Positions 11,821-24,459 of a stretch of 64,000 nucleotides of DNA are shown in pieces. The stretch is from Eumeta japonica (Eukaryota; Arthropoda; Insecta; Lepidoptera; Psychidae): the NCBI GenBank assembly GCA_005406025.1, contig BGZK01000018.1, positions 62,001 through 126,000 of the forward strand, given 5' to 3'. Position numbers and translations under genes: made by a program. The notes beneath the pieces were generated by a model. That model saw only the letters and a list, made by a program, of their open reading frames with translations. It ran no database searches and had not been told where the DNA came from. The stretch's first letter is position 1, and the number at the start of each line of letters is the position of its first letter.

Positions 11821-12787
11821 TTTTTACCATTTAAATCTATCTGATAAATCGTGACATACAGTTTTATAAAATTCACAGACTGTATGACAGTTAGCTTAAC
11901 AGATAAAAAAAAATAAAAAACTTATCCTATTATAATTATTTATTTATTTATGCGGTATTTTTTTTTCTTTGAAATGAATTCAAGTTTTTCATCACTTTCT
12001 TCATTAATTAATGCACTTTGTTTATTCATATTTAAAACACTTTATACACAAATTTTACGCGTATAGCTATTCACCAGCAACTGCTATTCACTCTTGTACA
12101 TAGGTACACCTATGTATAACCTACATGTATACTTACGGGGCACATGCGGTGAGTGTGGCATTATAAAGATATGATAGATACTTATACACCTACATACTTT
12201 CTCACAAATAGCTGCTTACGTATTCGTCCGATTTCGGAGCAGTTCATCTCGATCCGTGCGAGCTTTGTACAGCCGTAGCATATGCATACACATTAAGCGA
12301 ACGCTCGGCCGAGCTACATAGTAGGCGGAGTGGGGGGGTGTTAGGTTTTATTTTTGTTACGGAATTTCTTGATTCAGTCGCCGCGCTCAAATACCGCGAT
12401 AAAAGCTATGCAATAGCTTAATAAATTAAGTAAATGTATAATACCGAATACAGTACATCAACTTTAGTTGTTTTTGCTCTATCGTAAATACTACAGTATG
12501 TACAAGCATCATACCTCTAAAAGGAAAACGGCAAATAACAGCATTCGGACGTCGTAGTGCGGATTTCGGTAAGGATCCCGAAATTAATGAAAGAAAAGAT
12601 TGTGATGTATTGCTAGTTTGCAAAACATTATGATGTATTTAAAGTGGTATATTCTGATCTATAAAAAAAAAGATCATTTCGATTTTGAAGTTTGAAGTTT
12701 CGCTCACGGTAAGTAAATCTCATGAGAGGCTTTGGAACGTTCGATGCCCCAGTCCAAATCCTGTTTGGCTGGTTTTTAATTTTTAGT

Positions 12788-12877
12788 GGTTATAAGAGCT
12801 AAAAAAGAATGTTTACTGGATATAAGGGACTAAAACGAATGTTTAGTGGATATAAGGGACAAAAAGTGAATGTAAGG
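12788..12877 (+). repeat. Three 30-bp tandem repeats
   Basis: Units 12788-12817, 12818-12847 and 12848-12877 have the form GG(T/A)TATAAG(A/G)G then AATGT. The period of 30 keeps a reading frame open (about 12809-13030), but the frame shows no domain and low complexity, so a minisatellite is more likely than a gene. Confidence 0.75.
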
Positions 12878-15800
12878 GAAAAAATATTTAGACACATATC
12901 AGGAATTTTAGGTTATATAAAAACATATTCTTATATTCTCACATGTTTCAAGTCAACACTTACAATATTGATACAGTCTAGTGATGTCTTTTCATCAATC
13001 TATTTGTTGCCTACAATGTCATCATTCTAATTTTTTAATGGTCAATCATATAAAGTTGATGTCAACTTATACAATATGTATATTCAACTATTGTTGATAA
13101 AGAAATATAAAAGAACGTAAACCAACAGAGCGTCATATAAAAAAATTATCTCTTATTATATTAAATAAAATAACTATTTAGAAAATTTAATTAATCAAAA
13201 AGTAAATGAAAATATGCTTGTATAGCCGCCTCTAGTTTATATCATCATATACATCACTATCATCGGCCATGTCATGGAACTGTCTCAATTGGATAATCTA
13301 AAGTGAGTAGGCCCACAACCACCTTTCTATTGCATCATCTGGCCGACTCTATGGCACCATATTATCATATTGTCTCTAGTAATGTTATAGTGCTCAGAGA
13401 ATCAAATCTATAGGATAAACTAAAGTGACTAGACCTACACCCTCCGCTGCATCATCTAGCTTTTTCAGTGGTATCATATAATCAAATTGCCTCCAACAAC
13501 GCTTCCTTGAATTCCTTAGATATCAAATCGATTCGACAATCAGAATTAAGTTAATCTATGAATTTTTATTAATAATTATATAACACAAAATTGTAATGTT
13601 ATTGCATCATGCATGCAAAATGTCAAATTAATTGTACATCCGGTAGTCAGTGAAAACTGAATTACAAATTCCATTGCATTGGTACATGTAACTTAAGCGA
13701 AAAAACGCAGTTTCAAAATTAAACTACTAATGCCTTTTCTTGAATTATGATACACTGTTACATGACATTTTAATGAAATAATCATTATTTTAATGAATAT
13801 TTACATAAATTATGGAAATTTACTCAATAATATTATTTTGGTTAAATTTAGTAATTTGGTTCTTTCATAATATTTGCGTATTTTGGGAAAATATTTTAAC
13901 CGCCAATTTCCTATTACATAACCTTTAACCCTCTTGCAATCCTCGGTATTTCTTTTAGACCCCGTTTGCATTTGACTTCAAAGATACAGTGAAAATATTT
14001 TTTATATTAATATTTTACCCTTCTCATTGAAAGTCTACATTTTATAACTTTGTGACTTATAAAATATGTTGTATATTCCCCTATTAAAAATTATTCTAGT
14101 TATATTTTAGTCATATACGTATGAATTTTTCAAAAGTTTTGTTGCTATCTCTACCACCAGCTCTAATGTGAATAATATTTAATGTGAGTACTTCTAGGCA
14201 GAGTTGTTGAGTCAAGCCTTAATCAATCCGCTTGTGAGGCATATTTTAAATCCTAAATAAAATGGCTTATAGTATTCGTTATTTAGTAGGCGTATGTCTA
14301 TCCAAATAAGCATTCTCGTTTTTGGGAATATTGTAGCGAAATATATTATAAGGAACTTAGCGACATTCAGCAAAATTTTATAAATTAAATGTATGAATAT
14401 ATAAGATGTCTTTTAGAAATAATAAAAAATAAGTCTACAACTTTTCTTAGGTCATTTTTCTTTACATTCTTTCACTGTTCACTTAAAATTATCTGCTTCA
14501 ATAAGGGTGTATAAATAAAAAGTCTTTCGTGCTTAAAAAGTTTTCATCTCTATATTTTAATGTTACCAACATTTCAAATCAAGTCCAAACAGACAAAACA
14601 AATCCTATTGTGCCTACCTTGACAGATATGACTCTCTATAAAAAGGACACTTAGAGAATCGCAATATTAATATAACTTCCTTTTCCCTCAATCCACGATA
14701 TTCAAAGCTTATAATTATTAAGATCTTATTATAATAACGGCCCGGCGCTAACCATAAACTTAGACTAACCGGCTTAACGCGCGTCGTAAATCAAATAATG
14801 ACGGCTCGCAGCCTGTCCATTGTCGATAGTGTGATAATGCATGAATAGTTAAATTGCTAACTAACCACTCTCGCCGCACATCATCGGACCGAATTCAATT
14901 AACCGTGGACTAATTTAAGATCATAAAACTCAAATAGAACCTTGTGTGTTGATTTGACGAGGGTCCGATTCTAACTTTCATGTGGTCTATTACCGGATAA
15001 TCTATTAAACATTCCCCTGTATAGCAGGAACCGAAACTAAACAAATTTGACAATATGTTGTTAGTCTGTTGTTTTGTAATAACGCTTCATTGTTTCGTAA
15101 AATTTTAAAAATTTAACACTTGTTATTGTGTCAAAATGTTTATCTCCCTCTGATGAGTAATAGCATTCTTTTTGTTTCAAATTCAAGGGCATGGACCGGG
15201 AGCCCTCCACGTTGACCCAGTAGGGATAAATGAGGGCCGTCAATTAATGTTGCCACCAATGCGATATCATCGTCTGGGACTTACATCCTTACCATGCTTA
15301 TCGGGAAACAGGGCGCGTGATTTAATTTACGTAAAGAGCTCATCGATCAAGCTAGGCACTGCTTTTGACCACTAGACAACTACCTTTCAACAGTATTTAA
15401 ACTGTTCTGAAAGGTCAACGTCTATGGTTATTGACTAGCTAAATCATATTCGATGTAGTAGACGATTGCAATGGCATTCTGTACAGTTTATTACGTTGTC
15501 GATATTATGATGAAAGTGCGTTTTGTTACTGAAGACAATGACGATAAAACAGTTGTCAGTGAATGTATCTGCCTACGTACAATCTATTATGCATAATTTT
15601 CTACAAACATCCTATTTTTAAGTCAAGCGCATAATGAACCCAAAAGATAAAACTAGATACAGTGAATACCGCATGCTATAACGAAATAAATGAGATTTGT
15701 TGCCGGCAAGAACATATTTAAGTCTGAAATAACAAAGCCACAAAAAAGGGCAGAATCACTCTTGATTTCTCTTAATATCACTATCACTTTTTTTTCACGG

Positions 15801-16780
15801 AAGAAATGAAGTAACAAAATACGAATCTTGATAACTTGAATTTCAAAGTCGAAATTTCAAGGGTAACGCTAAAAACTTCTATTCAATTGGTTTTTTTACT
15901 TCAAGTTACAAAGGATTTCATAGCAAAAATTTCAACTTAGAATTGCAAAATTCCTAAGGTCGTTTTCCCAATTGCAGAGTAACATTGAAATAAAAACTTG
16001 ACTGTAGTTTTATAAAATAAACTTCTTTCAAGCAATGATCCAAAATATAAGCAAACATAAGGTATCCAGATGTGTAATTTAAAAAAATTGTTTTTCAAGT
16101 TTCCACGTGTACAAGAGAAACAGAACAAAGCACTAAAAGAATCCTTTTGGATTTCATTGCTATGAGTCCAATAGTCAGACGTTATTACATTTTACTAACG
16201 TCGACTGACCAAATCTTCTTTTATGAAATTCGAGTTATAAAAATATAAATTGCACAATCAATACCTCATAGGGAAATCACATTTTGTCCTATTTACAAAG
16301 TTAAATGAACCTTGTTGCCGTGTATTCAGAGCTTCAGCGGAAACGGAATTTTTTTCATCTTACTGAGGATTTGTACTTGACGAGGTTCGAGTTATCGACA
16401 ATCTCCTATAGCATTTATCCCCTATAGTTTTTATCTATTTACATGTACACTTTCTGGGACAGATTTTAATCACCCCATTACTGAGGCATACCCTCCCACG
16501 ATCTTTTTATTACAGTGTGGGAAACTTGAACCTTACGCCTTTCACGTTGACCCAGCACGGATTGGAGGCTGATTGAAGAACATTACTTGCACTCAAAGGG
16601 ATTTAAATTTAAATATTGTACTAGAACGGACAAAGTCATAATCTATAACTTGTTTCCCACATTTTATACGTAACAAGTTATAGTATGTGATAGAAGAGTC
16701 TGCAAGTGGTTGCATAGAAAATTATATTCATGGCACATTATAGAGGGGCCAAATTTTAGACAACCGGAACCGACGAGCTT
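12878..16780. other. AT-rich spacer
   Basis: No supported gene. Contains the diverged tandem repeat at 13216-13505, a GC-richer block at about 14735-14900, and two LINE-tail-like fragments near 15180-15240 and 16465-16575. The remainder is simple AT-rich sequence. Confidence 0.4.
13216..13505 (+). repeat. Diverged tandem repeat, period about 122 bp
   Basis: GGATAATCTAAAGTGAGTAG (13291) and GGATAAACTAAAGTGACTAG (13413) start similar segments that both continue with GCATCATCT and a TATCATAT word. A weaker third partial unit lies upstream. No coding signal. Confidence 0.55.
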
Positions 16781-16789
16781 GCACGAAAC

Positions 16790-17560
16790 AGTTAATGCAT
16801 GTCACCAAGAGAGGTGTGAAAATATTGTGCCATGTGAAAATATGTGATCTCTACCTTTCTGAGAAATAGCTGTAACTATGTACGATTCTGGATTAGCTGC
16901 AATAAACTCTGGTTACTGACTCACAACTTGTACGAGCTCATCAATCCACTTAATCACATTCCGTTCTACGGTGCAACGTCCAGTTCGTGATCGCCACCCC
17001 GAGGCCCTTTCTGCCCCAACAGTTTCATGAACGATATTACACTTCGAACTGTCGACTCTGTGAGCTATGCCGGTTATTTTGTTTCCCTAGAAATTTTCGT
17101 AATTTTAAATATCATTAGAAAGATAAACCCCGAGCATAGCTATTTCTGTTGAACGCTAACCTACTTTTGGATTGCTTATGAGACCACTAATGAGGGATGA
17201 TGTCTGGCATCCATCTATTATTACTGGTAATATGCAATGTTCAAAAATTTTTTTTGTTCAGGCAATATGTTTCAGATATATTGTAGTCAAAGTCGCTACA
17301 TAATTTCCCAAACGCTGTTCCAACCCAACTGAATCCGTCGCGTAACTTCTTTATCGAAGCGGAATCTACCACCTCGTAGAGTCGTCCCAAGGAGATGTAT
17401 AACGTTAACAATTTAGAGTAGAGTGTTCTCAACTATCACTGGAGTGGAGGTTCTGTATCTACACTGATAACAAATTTTTGTGTGAACTTTCGATATAAGT
17501 TGTCGACCTCTTTTAAAATGTCTCGCTGTTACAACCTACTTTTCTCTTCTAATTTGGTTT
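16790..17560 (-). pseudogene. RTE-like LINE, C-terminal part of reverse transcriptase
   Basis: Minus-strand reading in shifting frames gives the carboxyl end of an insect endonuclease/reverse-transcriptase ORF. In order: a WVGTAFGKL segment (about 17330), HCILPVITDGCQT (about 17230), an AMLGVYLSNDI segment (about 17130) and a GWRSRTGR...KWIDELVQVV segment (about 16960). These match the conserved ...WxAFGKL...VLPVxTYGxxTW...AMLGxxLxDRI...RxGRxxxRWxDDI pattern of RTE-type elements. Several stops and frameshifts show it is old. The endonuclease and catalytic palm are missing. 5'-truncated LINE insertions are typical. Confidence 0.7.
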
Positions 17561-17879
17561 GTCATCTTACTTTGTGCGATAGATTTTTACACACACTTTG
17601 AGACCTATACTTTTCTTGAACGTTTCTCTAATACAGTTTGTATTGAAATATGCGTGTCTTGTCGCACGTCCTTCGAAATAGATTTATCAATGCATTCCAA
17701 ATCGGACACCTAAACAACTCTACTAAAGACTGCAACTTCTTACTTCATCTTTGCGTCATTAATTTTAGGATGCGAATGTGGTACTTTAAAATATGTGGTA
17801 CTTAAATGAAGTACCTACACACCAACTGTTGACAATTCATCGGGAGATGAGCCATAATCATGCTAAGCGGACTAAAAAA

Positions 17880-18660
17880 GTTCAGCCCCATCCGTCTAAA
17901 CATTTTCTCCGCACATCCCATTCCCTAACACGCGAGAACTCAAAACTGGAGTGAATGTAGGCTTGGCGTTTTGATGGTGGGCGGCGAGGGCGGCGCTGGC
18001 GGCCAGGCGCGCTCACGCCGGGCGGTGCGACGGCGTAGATGTTATCGCGCCTCGCTGAATAATAACCGGCGTCCACTCCGGCAGCGGCCGTGGCCGACCT
18101 CGCCTGACGTTGACGAAGATTGCCCATAAATAATTCTAGTTTCCACTGCTGAGTGTACTCGTGCGGTCGCGTGTGTCAGTCTCGGATACGAATTCTAATT
18201 CGGCTTTCGGCCCAACTTCAAATGCGGTATGTTAACGTCAAACGCACGCAGCTAGAGCCCAGCCCGGCGGCGGTCGCGTGTAGTCTCCGACCGCGCCTGA
18301 AGGAACGTCGAAATCAGTATGGGTTAATTAATTGCACCTTTGAAAACGTCTATACATTTAATAAATACATGTTGATGTCGTCCCTTAGTTACATTCTTTT
18401 TTTAAAGTAGTAGTAGTAGAACATTACACCGTCATATTAAAATGAAAATTATTCCAAAATTCAACATTATTTCATTATTTTAAACAAAGTTCGAGCAACA
18501 AAGGAGGTATGTCTCATGGTCCGTGCAGAAATTCGGCCTGATTTATCGGCGCCGCATGTCAAACAATGTTGTTTTACGACCGCGAGCGTACCAAAGCGAC
18601 TCGGGCGCGGGCGGATGACGGCGCGGGCGCCGACGGCTGCTGAAACGCGAGAAATAATGT
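17880..18660. other. GC-rich island cluster, possible promoter region
   Basis: Three GC-dense patches (17960-18130, 18220-18310, 18500-18660) rich in CG dinucleotides. Around 18150-18240 the plus strand has an arthropod initiator-like TCAGT (18176-18180). Downstream is CTTCAAATGCGGTATGT (18214-18230), which could be a start codon followed at once by a splice donor. No downstream exon could be identified. The open frames on both strands are proline/arginine rich as expected from composition alone. Confidence 0.3.
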
Positions 18661-20972
18661 GCCGTATCCAGCCTCGTGATACTCTACTAATCAACGTTTA
18701 TGACTTTCCACTTTCAAAATCGGTTACATTTTATCGTTTCAATAACTTTAAGGCTAGGCTTTTCTCAGAAGGAAAACTATTGTACAATTTCTATTTCTTT
18801 GCATATGTCTCTTGTTTTACTGATGTCCGTCTATCATTTCATGTAATCTCTTTGGTTTCAGGTGCTTAAAATTTGGTCCTTTTTTAATATGATCTGCATA
18901 AGATTTTCTAGAGCAACCCTTTCTGTCACTTCCACCGCTCACTGTCTGATCATGTTACCGGTGTCACTTTTACTTCTAATATCGGTGTCGCTCTTAATTT
19001 CTAACCTGATCTCTATTTCGTTTTAATTTCGTTTTTTTCTTTTTTTTTACGTTTTTGGTTCATAGATCCAATCTCGATCCCAATTTGTAAGGACTTAATT
19101 GTCAATAATCGGCTAATCTCACTAATCGGCTGCTGAACTAACTTTTCTTAGCTACTTTTAATCCAACAAAATTGAACTTAAAATGAGAATTTCGAAATAA
19201 ATATCATTGTTTTTAATATAAATTACTCTGAAGTACTTAAAAATAAATACTTAGTTCTTTCTTTCAACCTCTGCGGAAAAACGAAAAAACAATGAAATAT
19301 TTTTGTATTTTGAAAGAAGGGCAATAGCTAAAAAATATTTTGAATAAATTTAAAATTCTTTTTGAAAATTTGGCAATTTTTTGAAAGAAATTTGAAAAAG
19401 TTTTGAATAAAAAATTGTTTTTTTTTTTAATCAATTTTTTGATATTACTATGTTCAATTCCTGAGGGATGTCATTGAAACTGAAAATTATACATTTTCAA
19501 TTGTAGTAATTCAATTATAAATAAAAAAAATCTCTGAAATCAAAGCCAATATTTTTTTAAGTAAACACGAAAATTTATAAATAAATCAATTTTTAAGATA
19601 CTTACGATTGTTTAAAGTTGTAACTAGGATTTCCTAATTCAGTTCATTTTATTCCTAGCAAAAAAAATGAAAATTATTTTTATGTAAAATTTTAAACTCT
19701 ATATCTTTCATTAACGATTTCTTTTCTAACTCTTACCCTTTTTTTATAATAGAAAAAAACACTTTGTATTTAGTGCAACTGTTCTCGGGGGTCGAAAAAC
19801 GAAACTTTTCGATGGTGAAAACTCTTTTCCCTAAAACAAAAGTTGCAATCAAAATTTTGCCTTTACTTTTCGTTCGCTTCACTTTAATAAGTGTTAATGC
19901 ATTTTCAAACAGTCGCACAGTCGACTAACTCTTCCTTCCTGGAACGTACTGATAAATCAATGATTCATCGCGAACATATCGTTAACGCGCCAAGAGGAAC
20001 GTATTTTATATGTTATCGTATAAAAGCACCGATGTGCCTGAACATTCTCCAAAACCTGCGTCAGATTAGTGTGACATTATATTTTTTAAATGGAGTTCCC
20101 CTTATAGAATTTAATACACATGACCCGATCTAATTTATAATATATGTTGAATATTTTCGTATATAATTTGTTAATTTTCTTGCAACATTTTTTTCATTGA
20201 TGGTCATAACGTAGACTAAGCCAGAAACGGGCAAGAGTGGGCGGTGCCCACCTTAGAAAAATCGATAGTATTTTAGAATTGTTTTCTGCTCAATTACTTC
20301 TAATTGAAGATTAAATATCAATTCCTGTGTAACTATTTTATCCATTAGGATTATTATCAAAATCACATCTCGTCTCCACAGTTTACAAGTAGGTAGGTAT
20401 ACTACGAGTATTATTGGTCATGTGCACAACAGCAACACCCCGGCTGTTCTTCGCATTTTTTGGGATTAAGTATATCAAATAGTTTGTTTTTCATAGAAAA
20501 GATAGTTTTGTATTTACTTAATGTATGAACTTGATGGTTCTTTGTAAAAGATTTATGGCATTTTATTAAATGAATACATTAATTATTGACTATCGCATAA
20601 CATATAAGAAATACACCGACTATTTATGCCGTTATTTTTACAACTAATAACACAAGAACAATTAAAATAACCTACTCATATTTCAAAATAGACATTGTAG
20701 GAAACGCAAAGTAATTTTGATAGACTTTCCCAGATTTGTACACTTTTCTGCCACGGCATACGCTGCCGTGCCCTTTACACACAGTGAATACCGTGCGTGT
20801 TAAATCGATTCAGAGTAAAACATAGGTAGCGAAAGCTCGTTTACGTTTATTAAAATACACTAACAATGAAACATAAATATGTATCTCATGTTAAATGTAT
20901 TCCTATTTTCGTTTTTAATCGTCTTCAAAAAAAGAGGAGATTCTATGTTCGTCTGTATGCATTCTTTTTTAT
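18661..20972. other. AT-rich spacer
   Basis: No gene supported. Degenerate pyrimidine words at 18940-19080, then poly-A/T rich sequence. A small inverted repeat CACGGCA-TACGC-TGCCGTG lies at about 20753-20771. An 80-codon open frame at 19891-20133 is unrecognised and without splice or composition support. Confidence 0.4.
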
Positions 20973-20976
20973 GTAT

Positions 20977-21351
20977 ATAAGACAATTCGTCAAATTTAGG
21001 AATCTCAGAATTAATAAACACGTTGTGTTGCTCTGAAATAACAAAGTTTTTTTATTTAACACAGGTTTACAGTTATAACAACAAATACAATAAACTAACA
21101 ATACACATCCTACCTGAAATAACAAAGAAACGACATTTAAAGTTTATTAATTAATTTTTCGATTCCTCTTTCACTGAATTACAAGATAATTAACTTTTAT
21201 TTCACACTATCACCATATTAAAAAACCTCCTGTTTTATCCATTGAAATGACACTGACAGTTGTAACGCAGTGGCGCCATCTATTCATAACTAAGTGTAAA
21301 CCTGAACTGTTTTATCTTCAAATAGTTTAAAGAAATCTAATTTCTTTATAT
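20977..21351 (-). repeat. 3' LTR of the gypsy element
   Basis: 375 bp, matching 25581-25958. In element sense it starts ATATAAAG and ends GTCTTAT, so the tips are ATA/TAT rather than TG/CA. AATAAA in element sense lies at 21051-21056. The polypurine tract abuts its start at 21352. Confidence 0.95.
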
Positions 21352-21359
21352 CTTCCCCC
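21352..21359 (-). promoter_or_regulatory. Polypurine tract (plus-strand primer)
   Basis: GGGGGAAG in element sense ends exactly at the first base of the 3' LTR. Position and composition are those of the primer for second-strand DNA synthesis. Confidence 0.85.
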
Positions 21360-21407
21360 ACAGAATAGAAATTTTCATCGAAAATTTTTACCATGCCACA
21401 ACTTCAT

Positions 21408-23843
21408 TCATACAGGAATTGGAATGAGCTTTGTGATATGAAATAAGTTAGATTCTAATTTCTTGTGGCCAGTATTTATTCTGTATATAGTATCAGATAT
21501 TTTCTCTTCTATTCTATAAGGGCCAATCCTCAGCTCATCCAATTTTCTTCTATTCAACTTATGACCATTCTCAACATATACCATATCTCCTGTATTGAAA
21601 TTATGCTGAATTCTATTCTTATCTATTAATTTTTTATTATAATTATGTGACCTGACAGAGTTTTCAAATGCAATTTTTCTAGCTATCATCCAGTCTTCCG
21701 CTGTTTTAGATTGTTTTAGCTCTTCTGGCAGGAATGAAACCTCTGTGCCCTCCAGAAGGTATCTTGGAGTGAAACCAGTAACTGTATGCACAGTATCGTT
21801 ATACTTATTTACACAGGTGTGGGCTATTGTTGTCCATGCTGTTTTATTATTTCTTTCATTTATTTTACATCGGATCTTATTCACCAGTGTCTGATTCAGC
21901 CTCTCATTTAATCCATTTGAAAATGGCGAGTTTACCGCAGTGAAGACTAATGGGATGGATTTTTCATTCAAAAATGATTTAAATTCCCTTGAGTTTATTC
22001 CCGGATATTGATCGCTCAGAATCATACCAATTTCATTATAATTGTTTATGTTATTGATAAGTTTTATAAAGTCTTTTGTACTTTGAGTTTTTGAGGTAAG
22101 TATATATGCATAACGAGTGTAATGATCCACCAGCAAATGCAGATATCTTTTTGTTGACCGTGTGCCGCCAAAGCCTCCAATTGTGTCTATTGAAACAATC
22201 TCAAAAGGTTTTGAAGCAGGACCTAAGTGTGACATTAGACCATATTTCACCTGTCCTCTTGTTTTATTTTTTATACATACTTCACATTTCTTACAAAAAT
22301 CATTTATATTCTTTGTTAAATTTTTTGCTGTATATATTCTTCCAATCATCTTTTGCATCTGCTTTACACCTATATGACACATTTTTTTATGTATTTGTTT
22401 TATAAGTCTTACACTGAATTCTTCAGATAATATAATTTTCTCTTGTTTATTAATTATTTTATAATAAATGTTGTGTCTGTGTATTAATTTATTCTTATTA
22501 CTTTGTATGTTTTCATTTTTTTCTTGGTCCGTTACAACATCCTGTAACTGTATTAAATTAACTATTCTTAATTGTTCATCTGTATCATCTACTGCTTCCA
22601 GTACTGGGTTCCTGCTTAAACAGTCAGCTTCTAAATTATCTTTCCCAGGTGCATATTTAATCTTGAAGTCATATTGAGAGAGATAATATGTGAATTCTCC
22701 TAATTCTTCATCTATTCTAGATTTAATATTCATATTTTCCAATGGTTTATGGTCTGAGTACACAGTGAAATGTTTTCCTATGAGCCAGTACTGCCAGTAT
22801 TTAACAGCTTCCTTAATGGCCAAGCATTCTAAATAAATAGCTTTCTTCTTCTTCTGTGCCTCGTTTAATTTTTTTGAAAAATATGCAACCGGTTTTTCTT
22901 TTCCATTTGGCTGTATTTGCTTTAATATTGCTCCAATGCCTTCCAGTGATGCATCTGTATATATATTTATTGGTAAGTCAGGGTCATATATTTCTAAGAT
23001 TGGTTGTGAACATAGTAGTTTTTTTATTTCCTCAAATGAATTTTGACAATCGGTTGACCAAATAAACTTCTGGTTCTTTTTAAGTAAATTATGTAGTGGT
23101 TTTAAAATTATTGTACATTTCGGTATATATTCATGATAAAAATTTACTTTTCCTAAAAATTGTCTGATGTTTTTCTGCGATGTTGGTATTGGAAACTCCT
23201 GTATAGAAATTAAATTATCTCTCAGTGGTCGAACTGTATTGTTTTCTATTATATGACCAAGGTATTTTACAGAATTTGCAGCAAATGTACATTTTGTAAA
23301 CTTTAGTCTGAATCCTTCACTTTTTATTGCTTCCAGCAATTGTTTCAAGTGGTTAATGTGTTCATTATATGTTTTAGAGAATACTAATATATCATCTATG
23401 TAATTTATTGTGAATTCAGTTAATTTATGTTTTCTTAGTATATTACTCAATATTCTTTGAAAAATTGCTGGAGATGTCTTCAAGCCGAATGGTAAACAGG
23501 TCCATTGGAAATGTCCTTCCTGAGTAACAAATCCTGTTTTTTTTTTGTCTTCAATCCGTAGTGGAATAGACCAAAACGCTGAATTTATATCTAAAGTAGA
23601 GAAATATTTGCAGTTCCGCGTCTTCACCACCAGGTCATCGATTAATGGAAACGGTTGTGCTTGTGGCAATATTATCTTGTTTAGTTCTCTAAAATCAATA
23701 CATAACCTTGTCTTCTTTTGGTCTTCTTTTTTGAAAGCTAGGGTAACGGGTGCTGAAAAAGGACTGTATGATTCTTCTATTAGATTTCTTTGGAGTAGGT
23801 TTCCTACTTGCTTTTCTATTTCTTTTTTTCCTCTATAGAACAT
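21408..23843 (-). CDS. Gypsy pol: reverse transcriptase, RNase H, integrase
   Basis: An 811-residue open frame coding the replication enzymes of the retrotransposon. Reverse transcriptase: catalytic Asp85 in STLDI and the YIDD box at 148-151. RNase H: acidic residues Asp297 (YTDAS), Glu339 and Asp364 (YSDHK). Integrase: zinc-binding His485-x4-His490-x29-Cys520-x2-Cys523, then catalytic Asp553, Asp611 and Glu647 with the expected DD35E spacing, and a GPY module at 774-776. All key residues are present, so this part looks functional. The first ~6 residues are not native: the true frame enters from upstream through a one-base break at an A7 run near 23821 (IEEKK versus GKKEIEK). Stop at 21408 is about 50 bp before the polypurine tract. 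No envelope gene follows. Confidence 0.93.
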   Translation of the reverse strand: MFYRGKKEIEKQVGNLLQRNLIEESYSPFSAPVTLAFKKEDQKKTRLCIDFRELNKIILPQAQPFPLIDDLVVKTRNCKYFSTLDINSAFWSIPLRIEDKKKTGFVTQEGHFQWTCLPFGLKTSPAIFQRILSNILRKHKLTEFTINYIDDILVFSKTYNEHINHLKQLLEAIKSEGFRLKFTKCTFAANSVKYLGHIIENNTVRPLRDNLISIQEFPIPTSQKNIRQFLGKVNFYHEYIPKCTIILKPLHNLLKKNQKFIWSTDCQNSFEEIKKLLCSQPILEIYDPDLPINIYTDASLEGIGAILKQIQPNGKEKPVAYFSKKLNEAQKKKKAIYLECLAIKEAVKYWQYWLIGKHFTVYSDHKPLENMNIKSRIDEELGEFTYYLSQYDFKIKYAPGKDNLEADCLSRNPVLEAVDDTDEQLRIVNLIQLQDVVTDQEKNENIQSNKNKLIHRHNIYYKIINKQEKIILSEEFSVRLIKQIHKKMCHIGVKQMQKMIGRIYTAKNLTKNINDFCKKCEVCIKNKTRGQVKYGLMSHLGPASKPFEIVSIDTIGGFGGTRSTKRYLHLLVDHYTRYAYILTSKTQSTKDFIKLINNINNYNEIGMILSDQYPGINSREFKSFLNEKSIPLVFTAVNSPFSNGLNERLNQTLVNKIRCKINERNNKTAWTTIAHTCVNKYNDTVHTVTGFTPRYLLEGTEVSFLPEELKQSKTAEDWMIARKIAFENSVRSHNYNKKLIDKNRIQHNFNTGDMVYVENGHKLNRRKLDELRIGPYRIEEKISDTIYRINTGHKKLESNLFHITKLIPIPV

Positions 23844-24450
23844 CTGTAAGGCCTCTTGCTGCAGTATTTATCAACTAGCAAATCAATCCGAGCTTCGTAG
23901 TTTTTTATCTTTCCAACATCGTATTTATCCTTCGCAAAGCATGATTTATATTCATCAATCAAGTTATTTATTTCTGTTTCTTGTTGAGCGTTTAAATTAT
24001 TCATATTTATTTTAAAATCCTCTTCCTTTATATGTTCATTAAAATTTATGGCAATCTCATTTTGATTTTCCTCTTCTTTAGAACTATTTTTGTAAATCAG
24101 TCTTTTATCTGTGGATGTTTCTTCTTGTTTCTGAGTTATATTTAAGTACTGGTCCTGAACCAAACAAAATTCCTTTATGATGTCAAGTCCGATTAGAAAA
24201 TCATATTGAAACTCATTTCCATCCACTATGTAAACATTAACATTTTTTCTATATTAAAATTTTACTTTAATTGTTGTCAAACCTTTTGTCCTTTTACACC
24301 ATTAATTGTTACTAAATTTGCATTTTGAAATCACTTTTATTTTTTTTCTTATATTTATCAATTTGGAATTTATCAGTGAAACATTAGAGCCTGAATCATA
24401 TATACCAAATATTTCAACCTGCTCATTTAATGTTAGTTTGACTTTAATTA
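23816..24450 (-). pseudogene. Gypsy aspartic protease and RT linker, frame-broken
   Basis: The protease active-site motif YDSGSNVSL has its catalytic Asp codon at 24395-24397 and the second landmark FLIGLDII is near 24175-24200. They are in different frames. Between them I count breaks at an A8 run (near 24349), near 24283 and an in-frame stop near 24255. The 136-codon frame 23816-24226 then covers the acidic linker into the reverse transcriptase and ends at an A7 run (23821-23827). Retroviral-type proteases act as dimers that cut the polyprotein. This copy could not make one without frameshifts or correction of sequence errors. Confidence 0.75.
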
Positions 24451-24459
24451 ATGGTGTAA

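Larger units (their letters stand above)
9072..12780. other. Spacer with GC islands, no gene seen
   Basis: GC-rich islands at about 9280-9450, 10495-10600, 11400-11640 and 12220-12390. Degenerate pyrimidine words near 9115-9215. No frame has domain features or convincing exon boundaries. The islands may be conserved regulatory elements, which cannot be tested without an alignment. Confidence 0.4.

Noticed and set aside
17882..18127. Arg/Pro/Ala-rich 81-codon open frame on the minus strand
   Set aside because: It lies in a GC-rich island where stop codons are rare; overlapping frames on both strands are equally open and no domain or splice site supports it.
22106..23838. Several plus-strand open frames under the retrotransposon
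   Set aside because: They are antisense shadows of the pol coding frame, which carries all catalytic motifs.
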